From JBCBJX01 sp038522735 (GTDB lineage Bacteria > Pseudomonadota > Alphaproteobacteria > Caulobacterales > Parvularculaceae), in NCBI GenBank assembly GCA_038522735.1, contig JBCBJX010000076.1, positions 1 to 15,712 of the forward strand: a DNA stretch of 15,712 nt. Reading direction: 5' to 3'. A model generated the notes under the pieces. It was not told the origin of the DNA. It did not search any database and saw only the letters and a list, made by a program, of their open reading frames with translations. Positions 7,391-13,912 of the stretch are shown here, piece after piece. The stretch's first letter is position 1. Each line of letters begins with the position of its first letter. The translations under genes were made by a program, and so were the position numbers.

Positions 7391-8908
7391 CTATCTCAGC
7401 GCGGCGACGGCGGCGGGCTGGCCGTCGAGCAGAAGATCGACGGCCGCGGAAAACGCCTCAAGCGTCGGGGCGGGGTAAAAGCCGAGCCAGAGGGCGCCGA
7501 TCGCGAGCGGAACGAGAACCGCCATCTCCCGCGCCTCAAGGTCCGGCAGCGCCATAAGGTTCTCTTTTTCGAGCTTTCCGAAGATCACCCGCGCATAGAG
7601 ATAAAGGGCGTAGGCCGCCGACAGAATGACGCCGAAGGCCGCGAAGAACGCGACGCGCGTATCGGCGAGGAATGCGCCGGTCATGGTCAGGAACTCGCCG
7701 ACGAAACCGGACGTGCCCGGAAGGCCGACATTGCCCATGGTGAAAAAGAGGAGGAACACCGCATAGAGCGGCATCCGCTTTACAAGGCCGCCATAAGCGG
7801 CGATTTCGCGGGTGTGCAGACGGTCGTAGATGACGCCGACGCACAGGAATAGCGCACCGGAGATAAGCCCATGGGAGATCATCTGGAAGAGCGCCCCCTC
7901 GATCCCCTGCTTCGTCCCGGTGAATATCCCCATGGTGACGAAGCCCATATGGGCGACGGAGGAATAAGCGATCAGCTTCTTGATGTCCTCCTGCGCCAGC
8001 GCCACCAGCGACGTATAGATGATCGCGACTATGGAGAGGGCGTAAACCATCGGGGCGAACAGGACGGACGCGTCCGGAAACATCGGCAGCGAAAACCGGA
8101 TGAAGCCGTACCCGCCCATTTTGAGGAGGATCGCCGCGAGGATGACCGAACCCGCCGTCGGCGCTTCGACGTGGGCGTCGGGCAACCAGGTGTGGACCGG
8201 CCACATGGGCATCTTCACCGCGAAGGAGGCGAAGAAGGCGAGCCAGAGCCAGGTCTGCGCCCCCTCCCCGAAGGCGTAGTTCTGGAGTTCCGGAATGCTC
8301 GTCGTGTCGGCAGCCGCATACATCCACAGGATGGCGATCAGCATCAGGACGGAGCCGAGGAGCGTATAGAGAAAGAATTTGAACGCCGCATAGACCCGCC
8401 GCGCGCCGCCCCAGACGCCGATGATGAGGAACATCGGGATCAGCGAGCCCTCGAAGAAGAGATAGAAAAGAACGAGGTCGAGGGCGCAGAAGACGCCGAT
8501 CATCAGCGTCTCAAGGATAAGGAACGCCATCATGTAGTCGGCGACCCGTTTCTCCACAGACTTCCAGGAGGCGAGCACGGAGATCGGCATGATGAAGGCC
8601 GTCAGCACCACGAAGAGCACCGACACCCCGTCGACGCCCATACGGTAGGAAATCCCGCCGCCGAGCCAGGCCGCCTCCTCCACCATCTGATAGCCGCCGA
8701 GATCCGGATCGAAGCCGACGAGCACGGCGAGCGACAGCGCGAACACGACAAGGGACGTAAAGAGCGCGACCTGGCGCGCGCGCTCCGCGACTTCGGCCTC
8801 CTCGCCCTCCTTCGAAATGCCGCGGGCGAGCGCGATCGCCAGCGTGCCGAGGAGCGGCAGGAAGGTGACGAGGGAGAGAAGCGGCAGGGAGGCGGTCGTT
8901 TCGATCAT
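7391..8908 (-). CDS. nuoM: NADH-quinone oxidoreductase subunit M
   Basis: The protein has 505 residues. It is the middle antiporter-like proton-pumping subunit of the complex I membrane arm. Channel residues match the family: E153 (FFEGSLIPMF), K232 in FAVKMPMWPVHTWLPDAH, K263 (LLKMGGYG), H320 (SSVAHMGF), H346 (ISHGLISG) and E405 (GFVGEFL). The N-terminus LPLLSLVTFLPLLG and the loop AAWLGGGISYRMGVDGVS are characteristic of NuoM. Residues 31-45 form a short charged loop (ISKEGEEAEVAERAR) between the first two helices. The ATG at 8908 is 6 nt after the nuoL stop. I see no strong Shine-Dalgarno there, so translation probably depends on coupling to nuoL. Confidence 0.97.
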   Translation of the reverse strand: MIETTASLPLLSLVTFLPLLGTLAIALARGISKEGEEAEVAERARQVALFTSLVVFALSLAVLVGFDPDLGGYQMVEEAAWLGGGISYRMGVDGVSVLFVVLTAFIMPISVLASWKSVEKRVADYMMAFLILETLMIGVFCALDLVLFYLFFEGSLIPMFLIIGVWGGARRVYAAFKFFLYTLLGSVLMLIAILWMYAAADTTSIPELQNYAFGEGAQTWLWLAFFASFAVKMPMWPVHTWLPDAHVEAPTAGSVILAAILLKMGGYGFIRFSLPMFPDASVLFAPMVYALSIVAIIYTSLVALAQEDIKKLIAYSSVAHMGFVTMGIFTGTKQGIEGALFQMISHGLISGALFLCVGVIYDRLHTREIAAYGGLVKRMPLYAVFLLFFTMGNVGLPGTSGFVGEFLTMTGAFLADTRVAFFAAFGVILSAAYALYLYARVIFGKLEKENLMALPDLEAREMAVLVPLAIGALWLGFYPAPTLEAFSAAVDLLLDGQPAAVAALR

Positions 8909-8914
8909 GAGGGG

Positions 8915-10972
8915 TCAGCCTGCGAACACGATGACGAGGGTGACGAACAGCGTGATCCCCGCGAGCATCACGAAGGCGTAGTGGTACATGTAGCCTGACT
9001 GGAGCCGCACGATCCGCCGCGCGCCGCCGCCGACGACCGCGGCGATCCCGTTCGGCCCGAAGCCGTCGATGATCGCTCCGTCCCCGCCCTTCCAGAGGGC
9101 GCGGCCTATTGCGAAGGCGGGTTTCACGAAGATCCGGTCGTAAAGCTCGTCGAAATACCATTTGTTCGCGAGGAACTCGTAGATGATCCCGCCCGGACGG
9201 ATGACGCCCTGACGCGGCGCGTCGGCGAGATACCAGCGCGCGGAGAGGAGCGTCCCGATCGCCATGGCGATGAAGGGCGCCCAGAGGACCCAGGTCGGCA
9301 CATGGTGGCCGCCATGGCCCTCCTCAGCATGCGCCTCATCGGCGTGGGCGCCGGCGGAAGCGCCGTGGCCGTCGGCCGCCCCGTGGGCGGCGTCGACGCC
9401 GTAGATCGAGCCCTGCCAGAAGGCGCCCGCGCCCTCCCCGACAAAAGCGTTGAAGAAGAGCATCCCCGCCGCAAGGCCGCCGAGGGCGAGCGGCAGGAGC
9501 GGAACCCACATCACAGGCGGCGCGTCATGGGCGTGGCTCATGGTCTCTTCAGACGCCCGCGGACGGCCGTGGAAGGTGAGGAAGATGAGCCGCCAGGAAT
9601 AGAAGGCGGTGAGCACCGCCGCGCCGACGCCCATGATGAAGGCGTAGAGCCCGAAGGGCTTGTGCGCCTCGAAGCCGAGCCAGGCGCTTTCGATGATGTA
9701 ATCCTTCGAAAGGAAGCCGGCGGTCCCGATATGCGTCCCCGGTATCCCGACGCCGGTGATCGCGACGGTCCCGACGAGCATCAGAATGTAAGTGATCGGA
9801 AGAAGCTGCGCGGTCCCGCCCATCTTCTTCATGTCCTGCTCGTGGTGCATGGCGTGGATGACCGCGCCCGCGCCGAGGAAGAGGAGCGCCTTGAAGAAGG
9901 CGTGGGTGAAGAGGTGAAACATCGCGCCGCCGTATGCGCCGACGCCGGCTGCGAAGAACATGTAGCCGAGCTGCGAGCAGGTCGAATACGCGATCACCTT
10001 CTTGATGTCGTTCTGCAGGAGGCCGACGGTCGCGGCGAAAAAGGCGGTGGTCGCCCCAACGAGGGCGATCATCGCCTGGGCGTTCGGCGCGTATTCGTAG
10101 ATGACCGAGCACCGGCAGACGAGGAAGACGCCCGCCGTCACCATGGTCGCTGCGTGGATGAGAGCCGAGACGGGCGTCGGGCCCTCCATCGCGTCCGGCA
10201 GCCAGGTGTGGAGGAGGAACTGGGCCGACTTGCCCATGGCGCCGATGAACAAAAGGACGCCGATGGTCGTCAGCGCGTGCAGCTCGTAGCCGAGGAAATC
10301 GATGGTCAGCTCACGGATCGGCGCGCCGTCCGCGACGCCGTAAGGGGTCGCGATCTCGTTGTTGGCGATGATCTCGAAGACGATGTCGAAATTGAGCGAC
10401 CGGAAGACGTAGAAGACGCCCATGATGCCGAGGGCGAAGCCGAAATCCCCCACCCGGTTGACGATGAACGCCTTCATCGCCGCGGCGTTGGCGGACGGTT
10501 TTTCGTACCAGAAGCCGATCAGCAGGTAAGACGCGAGGCCGACGCCCTCCCAGCCGAAAAAGAGCTGCATGAAATCGTCCGCCGTCACCAGCATCAGCAT
10601 GGCGAAGGTGAAGAGGGAGAGGTAGGCGAAGAAGCGCGGCTTGCCGGGGTCCTCCTCCATATAGCCGATCGAGTAGACGTGGACGATCGCGCTCACCGTC
10701 GTCACCACGACGAGCATCACCGCCGTCAGCGTATCGACCCGCATGGACCAGGCGCTCGCGAAGTCGCCGGACGTGAACCAGGCGAAGAACTCGATCGTAT
10801 ACGGCGCGCCGCCTCCGGTCCAGAACGGCAGGAAGACGCCCCAGGCGATGGCGGCCGCAAGACCGACGAAGACGGACGTCGTCACCTCCGCGGCGCGCGA
10901 GCTCGCAAGACGCGAGAGCGGCATCGAGACGATCGCGCCGAGGAGCGGCAGGAGGAGAATGAAGGGCGCCAC
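8915..10972 (-). CDS. nuoL: NADH-quinone oxidoreductase subunit L, with His-rich loop
   Basis: The protein has 685 residues, longer than the E. coli protein (613). It is the distal antiporter-like subunit of complex I, ending in the lateral helix that ties the membrane arm together. Channel motifs are FFGWEGVGLASYLLIGFW with E142, GKSAQFLLHTWLPDAMEGP with K248, LIHAATMVTAG with H273, FHLFTHAFFKALLFL with K361, and GFLSKD with K423. Residues 530-557 form a Gly/Ala loop with seven histidines and several acidic residues between predicted membrane segments. The start is a GTG at 10972, with GGGGAG 7 nt upstream and the nuoK stop 13 nt upstream. The C-terminus (FVMLAGITLFVTLVIVFAG) is a final membrane helix. 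Apart from the histidine loop nothing is unusual. Confidence 0.97.
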   Translation of the reverse strand: MAPFILLLPLLGAIVSMPLSRLASSRAAEVTTSVFVGLAAAIAWGVFLPFWTGGGAPYTIEFFAWFTSGDFASAWSMRVDTLTAVMLVVVTTVSAIVHVYSIGYMEEDPGKPRFFAYLSLFTFAMLMLVTADDFMQLFFGWEGVGLASYLLIGFWYEKPSANAAAMKAFIVNRVGDFGFALGIMGVFYVFRSLNFDIVFEIIANNEIATPYGVADGAPIRELTIDFLGYELHALTTIGVLLFIGAMGKSAQFLLHTWLPDAMEGPTPVSALIHAATMVTAGVFLVCRCSVIYEYAPNAQAMIALVGATTAFFAATVGLLQNDIKKVIAYSTCSQLGYMFFAAGVGAYGGAMFHLFTHAFFKALLFLGAGAVIHAMHHEQDMKKMGGTAQLLPITYILMLVGTVAITGVGIPGTHIGTAGFLSKDYIIESAWLGFEAHKPFGLYAFIMGVGAAVLTAFYSWRLIFLTFHGRPRASEETMSHAHDAPPVMWVPLLPLALGGLAAGMLFFNAFVGEGAGAFWQGSIYGVDAAHGAADGHGASAGAHADEAHAEEGHGGHHVPTWVLWAPFIAMAIGTLLSARWYLADAPRQGVIRPGGIIYEFLANKWYFDELYDRIFVKPAFAIGRALWKGGDGAIIDGFGPNGIAAVVGGGARRIVRLQSGYMYHYAFVMLAGITLFVTLVIVFAG
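9302..9385 (-). other. Histidine-rich segment inside nuoL
   Basis: This stretch encodes NuoL residues 530-557. Histidines fall at 530, 536, 543, 548, 553, 556 and 557, with Asp/Glu at 534, 545, 546, 550 and 551, in a Gly/Ala background. The composition suggests a flexible, metal- or proton-binding loop. It lies between the helix ending near residue 511 and the one starting near VPTWVLWAPF (558). Whether it is conserved in relatives cannot be judged here. Confidence 0.6.
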
Positions 10973-10985
10973 GGAGCCGCTCCCC

Positions 10986-11306
10986 TTAGTTCTTCATCAG
11001 GTTGACGTGTTCGACGGAGATGTCGCCGCGATTGCGGAAGTAGACGACGAGGATCGCGAGCCCGACGGCGGCCTCGGCCGCCGCGACCGTCAGCACCATG
11101 AACGCGAAGACCTGGCCGACCACGTCGCCGAGATACTGCGAGAAGGCGACGAGGTTGATGTTCACCGCAAGCAGCATGAGCTCGATCGACATCAGGATGA
11201 CGATGACGTTCTTGCGGTTGACGAACACGCCCGCGACGCCGATCGCGAAGAGGATCGCGGCGACGGAAAGATAGTGGCCGAGGCCGACGGCGGCGGCTTC
11301 GCTCAT
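10986..11306 (-). CDS. nuoK: NADH-quinone oxidoreductase subunit K
   Basis: The protein has 106 residues and three membrane helices. It belongs to the complex I central proton path and is homologous to MrpC. The two membrane glutamates essential in E. coli (E36, E72) correspond to E42 in ILMSIELMLLAVN and E78 in VAAAEAAVGLAI. VNRKNVIVILMSIELM and FRNRGDISVEHVNLMKN are standard family stretches. The ATG at 11306 is preceded by AGGAAAGGG with about 9 nt spacing. It adds a short MSEAAAV leader compared with many homologues that begin just before GLGHYL. The gene should follow nuoJ directly, but a 163-nt spacer with a palindromic repeat separates them. A small ORF from the spacer ends on this ATG (ATGA). 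Confidence 0.96.
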   Translation of the reverse strand: MSEAAAVGLGHYLSVAAILFAIGVAGVFVNRKNVIVILMSIELMLLAVNINLVAFSQYLGDVVGQVFAFMVLTVAAAEAAVGLAILVVYFRNRGDISVEHVNLMKN

Positions 11307-11470
11307 GGGGCGGCCCTTTCCTGCGTGCGGCCGTCCTTCGCGACGCGGCCTCGCGGCCGCTCCTCAGGACGAAGACGGTGCGAAACTTCGTCCTGAGGAG
11401 CGATGCGAAGCATCACGTCTCGAAGGACGGCGTCTCGAAGGACGGCGGCGGGGGCGAGATCGACAGCCAT
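11303..11470 (-). CDS. Possible 55-residue ORF bridging nuoJ and nuoK
   Basis: An open frame of 56 codons including the stop fills the spacer exactly. Its ATG overlaps the nuoJ stop (TGATG, 11472-11468) and its TGA overlaps the nuoK start (ATGA, 11306-11303). The peptide begins MAVDLAPAAVLRDAVLRD, where the repeated VLRD comes from the 15-bp tandem duplication, and goes on as a charged Arg/Glu-rich chain ending TQERAAP. It resembles nothing I know and is made mostly of palindromic-repeat sequence. Such an ORF could keep ribosomes running from nuoJ into nuoK across the inserted repeat, so the act of translation may matter more than the peptide. A chance open frame in GC-rich DNA is quite possible. 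Confidence 0.25.
   Translation of the reverse strand: MAVDLAPAAVLRDAVLRDVMLRIAPQDEVSHRLRPEERPRGRVAKDGRTQERAAP
11331..11445. repeat. Palindromic intergenic repeat with a 15-bp tandem duplication
   Basis: The left arm (11331-11374) and right arm (11386-11430) are imperfect reverse complements around an 11-nt loop. The inner stem CGCTCCTCAGGACGAAG (11358-11374) pairs perfectly with 11386-11402. The outer 15 bp (11331-11345) pair with 11416-11430 with one mismatch. Between them each arm has its own mini-hairpin: GCGGCC/GGCCGC around TCGC on the left, and GATGC/GCATC around GAA on the right. The fold is therefore cruciform, a four-way junction. The end unit CGTCTCGAAGGACGG (11416-11430) is repeated exactly at 11431-11445. 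Sequences of the form CTCCTCAGGA...TCGAAGGACG are familiar as dispersed repeats in alphaproteobacterial genomes. That recollection, unlike the structure, is not shown by this window. Confidence 0.85.
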
Positions 11471-12093
11471 CAGATCCCCTGCCCCGTGCGCACCTTGCGG
11501 ATCTCCACCGCGTCCTCGCGGCGGCGGCTCGCCTGGGCGCCCGGGTCCTGTTTTTTGACGCCCTCGCGGGTGCGCAGGGTGAGGACGATCGCGCCGATCA
11601 TCGCGACGAGAAGGATGAGGCCGGCGATTTGGAAATAGTGCCCGTAGCCCGTCTCAAAGCTCGCGCCCGGAAAGGTGTAGAGGACGTTCCCGAGGTTTTC
11701 GACGTTGGAAAGCGCGTCGTCGCGCTGGGCGGCGCGCGACTGCAGCGCCTGCTCGCCGGACCGCCAGACGATGGCGACATAGATGAGTTCCGCCGCTGCA
11801 ACCGCCGCTACGCCGCCCGCGAGAGGCACGTATTGGATGAAGCCCGATTTCAGCTCGGCGAAATCGACGTCGAGCATCATCACGACAAAGAGGAAGAGGA
11901 CCGCGACCGCGCCGACATAGACGACGATCAGCAGCATCGCGAGATACTCCGCCCCGAGAAGGACGAAGAGCCCCGCGACCGAGATGAAGGCGAGGATGAG
12001 GAAGAGGACCGAGTGCACGGGGTTGCGCGCGGAAATGACGAAGAGGCCCGAAAGCACCGTCGTCGCCGCCAGCAGATAAAACGCGATCGTCAT
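11470..12093 (-). CDS. nuoJ: NADH-quinone oxidoreductase subunit J
   Basis: The protein has 207 residues and about five membrane helices. It sits between NuoK and NuoH/A in complex I. The signature helix is GAEYLAMLLIVVYVGAVAVL (47-66) continuing into FLFVVMMLD. Y59 and G61 lie where the family's third helix has its pi-bulge, which changes conformation during turnover. The N-terminus FYLLAATTVLSGLFVISARNPVHSVLFLI is typical. The last membrane helix is followed by a charged tail (TREGVKKQDPGAQASRRRE) and EIRKVRTGQGI, also usual in alphaproteobacteria. The ATG at 12093 has AGGAAACG upstream. It lies 141 nt after nuoI, a wider gap than in the rest of the operon. Confidence 0.96.
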   Translation of the reverse strand: MTIAFYLLAATTVLSGLFVISARNPVHSVLFLILAFISVAGLFVLLGAEYLAMLLIVVYVGAVAVLFLFVVMMLDVDFAELKSGFIQYVPLAGGVAAVAAAELIYVAIVWRSGEQALQSRAAQRDDALSNVENLGNVLYTFPGASFETGYGHYFQIAGLILLVAMIGAIVLTLRTREGVKKQDPGAQASRRREDAVEIRKVRTGQGI

Positions 12094-12234
12094 CGTTTCC
12101 TGTCCATTCGTCCGTCTGCGCCGAAGCCGCGCCTCCCGGTCGGGGACGCGCGGCGCGCTGCGGCTGATCCTGTTCGGCGGCCCGTCATCGTCCGGCGGAG
12201 CGCCGGACCGGGCCAGAAGAAAACCCGCCCGTTC
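12094..12234. other. nuoI-nuoJ spacer with a perfect 7-bp hairpin
   Basis: This 141-nt gap holds a perfect stem-loop: GTCCGGC at 12190-12196, loop GGAGC, and GCCGGAC at 12202-12208. No T-run follows on either strand, so it is not an intrinsic terminator. It could pause, protect or process the nuo mRNA. Read in the nuo direction, an ATG directly after the hairpin (12188) opens 32 codons rich in Arg and Gly, ending in ATGA on the nuoJ start (12090-12093). I do not call it a gene. Nothing else is recognisable. Confidence 0.5.
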
Positions 12235-12723
12235 CTAGCGGTAGGGCGCGTCGAGTTCCAAGTTCTTCGCGATCTCCCGCTCCCAGCGGTCGCCGTTCGC
12301 GAGCAGCTTGTCCTTGTCGTAGAAAAGCTCTTCCCGTGTCTCGGTCGCAAACTCGAAGTTCGGACCTTCGACGATGGCGTCGACCGGGCAGCTTTCCTCG
12401 CAGAAGCCGCAATAGATGCACTTCGTCATGTCGATGTCGTAGCGGGTCGTCCGGCGCGACCCGTCCGCGCGCGGCTCGGCCTCGATGGTGATCGCCTGGG
12501 CCGGGCAGATCGCCTCGCACAGCTTGCAGGCGATGCATCGCTCCTCGCCGTTGGGATACCGGCGGAGCGCATGCTCGCCCCGGAAGCGCGGCGACAGGCG
12601 GCCCTTCTCGAAGGGGTAGTTCAGCGTCGGTTTCGGTTTCACGTAATACTTCAGGCCAAGCCAGAAGGCGCCAAGAAAATCAAGAAGAAGCGCGCCGCGA
12701 AGGGCGGTTGCGATACGAGACAT
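12235..12723 (-). CDS. nuoI: NADH-quinone oxidoreductase subunit I (2x[4Fe-4S] ferredoxin-like)
   Basis: The protein has 162 residues. It is the TYKY/PSST-side ferredoxin subunit joining the hydrophilic and membrane arms and carries clusters N6a and N6b. Two 4Fe-4S motifs are intact: C63, C66, C69, C73 in CIACKLCEAICP and C102, C105, C108, C112 in CIYCGFCEESCP. The N-terminal amphipathic part LLLDFLGAFWLGLKYYVKPK lies along the membrane. YPFEKGRLSPRFRGEHALRRYPNGEERCIACK and the C-terminus NLELDAPYR closely resemble mitochondrial and alphaproteobacterial homologues. The ATG at 12723 is preceded by AGGAGGGT and lies 10 nt after the nuoH stop. All ligands are present and the length is normal. 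Confidence 0.98.
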   Translation of the reverse strand: MSRIATALRGALLLDFLGAFWLGLKYYVKPKPTLNYPFEKGRLSPRFRGEHALRRYPNGEERCIACKLCEAICPAQAITIEAEPRADGSRRTTRYDIDMTKCIYCGFCEESCPVDAIVEGPNFEFATETREELFYDKDKLLANGDRWEREIAKNLELDAPYR

Positions 12724-12733
12724 CAGACCCTCC

Positions 12734-13798
12734 TCATCCGCCGACGCCGAGGACGGCGCGCAGGCCGGGAACGTAGAGAAGCAGAAACGCCGCGCCGACC
12801 ACGTAGGCGAGCGACAGGGGCAGGAAGATCTTCCAGCCGAGCCGCATCAGCTGGTCGTAGCGATAGCGCGGCACGATCGCCTTCACCATCGCGAACAGGA
12901 AAAACATGAAGACGACTTTGATCCCGAACCAGAAAAGCGGGATCTGGTTGAAGGGCGCGATGTCGATCGGCGAATGCCAGCCGCCGAGGAAGAGGATCAC
13001 CGTCATCGCGCACATGAGCACGATGTTGAGGTACTCCCCGATCATGAAGAGGAGATAGGGCGTGGAGGAGTACTCCACCTGATACCCCGCGACGAGCTCC
13101 GATTCCGCCTCCGGCAGGTCGAAAGGCGGCCGGTTGGTCTCCGCGAGCGCTGAGATGAAGAAGACGACGAACATCGGGAAGAGCGGGATGAAGTACCAGT
13201 TGAGGAGCCCGGCCCCCCGGTTCTGGCCGTCGACGATCTCGGTGAGGTTCAAAGTCCCTGCGAGCAGCAGCACCGTCACGATGATGAAGCCGATGGAAAC
13301 CTCGTAGGAGACCATCTGCGCGGCGGAGCGCAAGGAGCCGAGGAACGGGTATTTCGAGTTCGACGCCCAGCCGCCCATGATGATGCCGTAGACGCCTAGG
13401 GACGAGATTGCGAAGAGGTAGAGGACGCCGACATTGATGTCGGCGACGACCAGCCCTGGCCCGACCGGCACCACGGCCCAGCCGATGAAGGCGAGGGTGA
13501 AGGTGATGAAGGGCGCGAGGAGAAAGACCGACCGGTCCGCGCCCGCCGGCACGACGATCTCTTTCAGAACGAACTTCAGGAAATCCGCGAAGGACTGGAG
13601 GAGCCCGAACGGCCCGACGACGTTGGGGCCTTTCCTGAGCTGCACCGCCGCCCACACCTTCCGGTCGAAAAGAAGCAGGAAGGCGAGCGAGACGAGCAGC
13701 ACAATCATAAGCGCGAGCGTCTGGAGGGCGGTCGAGCCGAGCCAGGAGAACGCGTTCGCCGCGTCGCGCGTCGTCAGAAAGGTAATGAGGCCGTCCAT
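12734..13798 (-). CDS. nuoH: NADH-quinone oxidoreductase subunit H
   Basis: The protein has 354 residues and eight to nine membrane helices. It forms most of the quinone-binding chamber and the first proton link of complex I. FDRKVWAAVQLRKGPNVVGPFGLLQSFAD (44-72) is the strongly conserved loop; the Asp in DRK is common in alphaproteobacteria. GGWASNSKYPFLGSLRSAAQMVSYEV (142-167) and ALAETNRPPFDLPEAESELVAGYQVEYSS (217-245) are the classic acidic quinone-site loops. The ATG at 13798 starts at the usual place, but I see no Shine-Dalgarno before it. In most alphaproteobacteria nuoG is directly upstream. Here it is replaced by a 114-nt spacer and an outer-membrane protein gene, so this nuo block may need its own promoter. 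Confidence 0.97.
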   Translation of the reverse strand: MDGLITFLTTRDAANAFSWLGSTALQTLALMIVLLVSLAFLLLFDRKVWAAVQLRKGPNVVGPFGLLQSFADFLKFVLKEIVVPAGADRSVFLLAPFITFTLAFIGWAVVPVGPGLVVADINVGVLYLFAISSLGVYGIIMGGWASNSKYPFLGSLRSAAQMVSYEVSIGFIIVTVLLLAGTLNLTEIVDGQNRGAGLLNWYFIPLFPMFVVFFISALAETNRPPFDLPEAESELVAGYQVEYSSTPYLLFMIGEYLNIVLMCAMTVILFLGGWHSPIDIAPFNQIPLFWFGIKVVFMFFLFAMVKAIVPRYRYDQLMRLGWKIFLPLSLAYVVGAAFLLLYVPGLRAVLGVGG

Positions 13799-13912
13799 GG
13801 GGCGGCTGTCTAACGCGCGTCTCGCAGCGCGTCATCCGAAACCGGCGGATTTGTCTGCGGTTTTTGCGCCTGCCGGCGCGGGGCGGTTTTTGCGCCTGCC
13901 GGCGCGGGCTCG
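13799..13912. promoter_or_regulatory. Leader of nuoH with stem-loops
   Basis: The 114 nt between the upstream outer-membrane gene and nuoH contain the 26-bp tandem repeat (13857-13908) and a separate stem-loop, ACGCGC at 13813-13818 and GCGCGT at 13827-13832 around an 8-nt loop, just before the nuoH start. No ribosome site or clear promoter is visible. None of the stems is followed by a T-run in the nuo direction, so a classical terminator after the outer-membrane gene is not supported. Confidence 0.45.
13857..13908. repeat. Two perfect 26-bp tandem repeats, each with a hairpin
   Basis: Units 13857-13882 and 13883-13908 are identical. Each starts GCGGTTTTTGCGCC and contains the hairpin GCGCC-TGCC-GGCGC (5-bp stem, 4-nt loop) after a T5 run. 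In the nuo sense the order is hairpin then A5, so the units are not intrinsic terminators for the upstream gene. Perfect identity suggests a recent duplication or a repeat-number-variable site. Confidence 0.85.

Noticed and set aside
9302..11005. A 567-codon plus-strand open frame opposite nuoL
   Set aside because: It is a high-GC shadow of nuoL. The peptide is Arg/Glu/Asp/His-rich without domains, while the minus strand encodes a complete NuoL.
11331..11445. IS element or MITE with target-site duplication
   Set aside because: There is no transposase and no clear flanking duplication. The 15-bp repeat is on one side only and is part of the element's own end.
12190..12208. Terminator between nuoI and nuoJ
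   Set aside because: The stem is perfect but no T-run follows on either strand, and termination here would cut the operon in half.
11305..12909. A 534-codon plus-strand open frame opposite nuoJ, nuoI and part of nuoH
   Set aside because: It crosses several real genes and the repeat. Its composition is charged and low-complexity, as expected for an antisense frame.
12723..13835. A 370-codon minus-strand frame overlapping nuoH in another frame
   Set aside because: Its product is Arg/Pro/His-rich noise, while the overlapping 354-residue frame is an intact NuoH.
13857..13908. Reading the tandem hairpins as an intrinsic terminator
   Set aside because: In the direction of the upstream gene the stems are followed by A5, not T. 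On the plus strand there is no gene to terminate.
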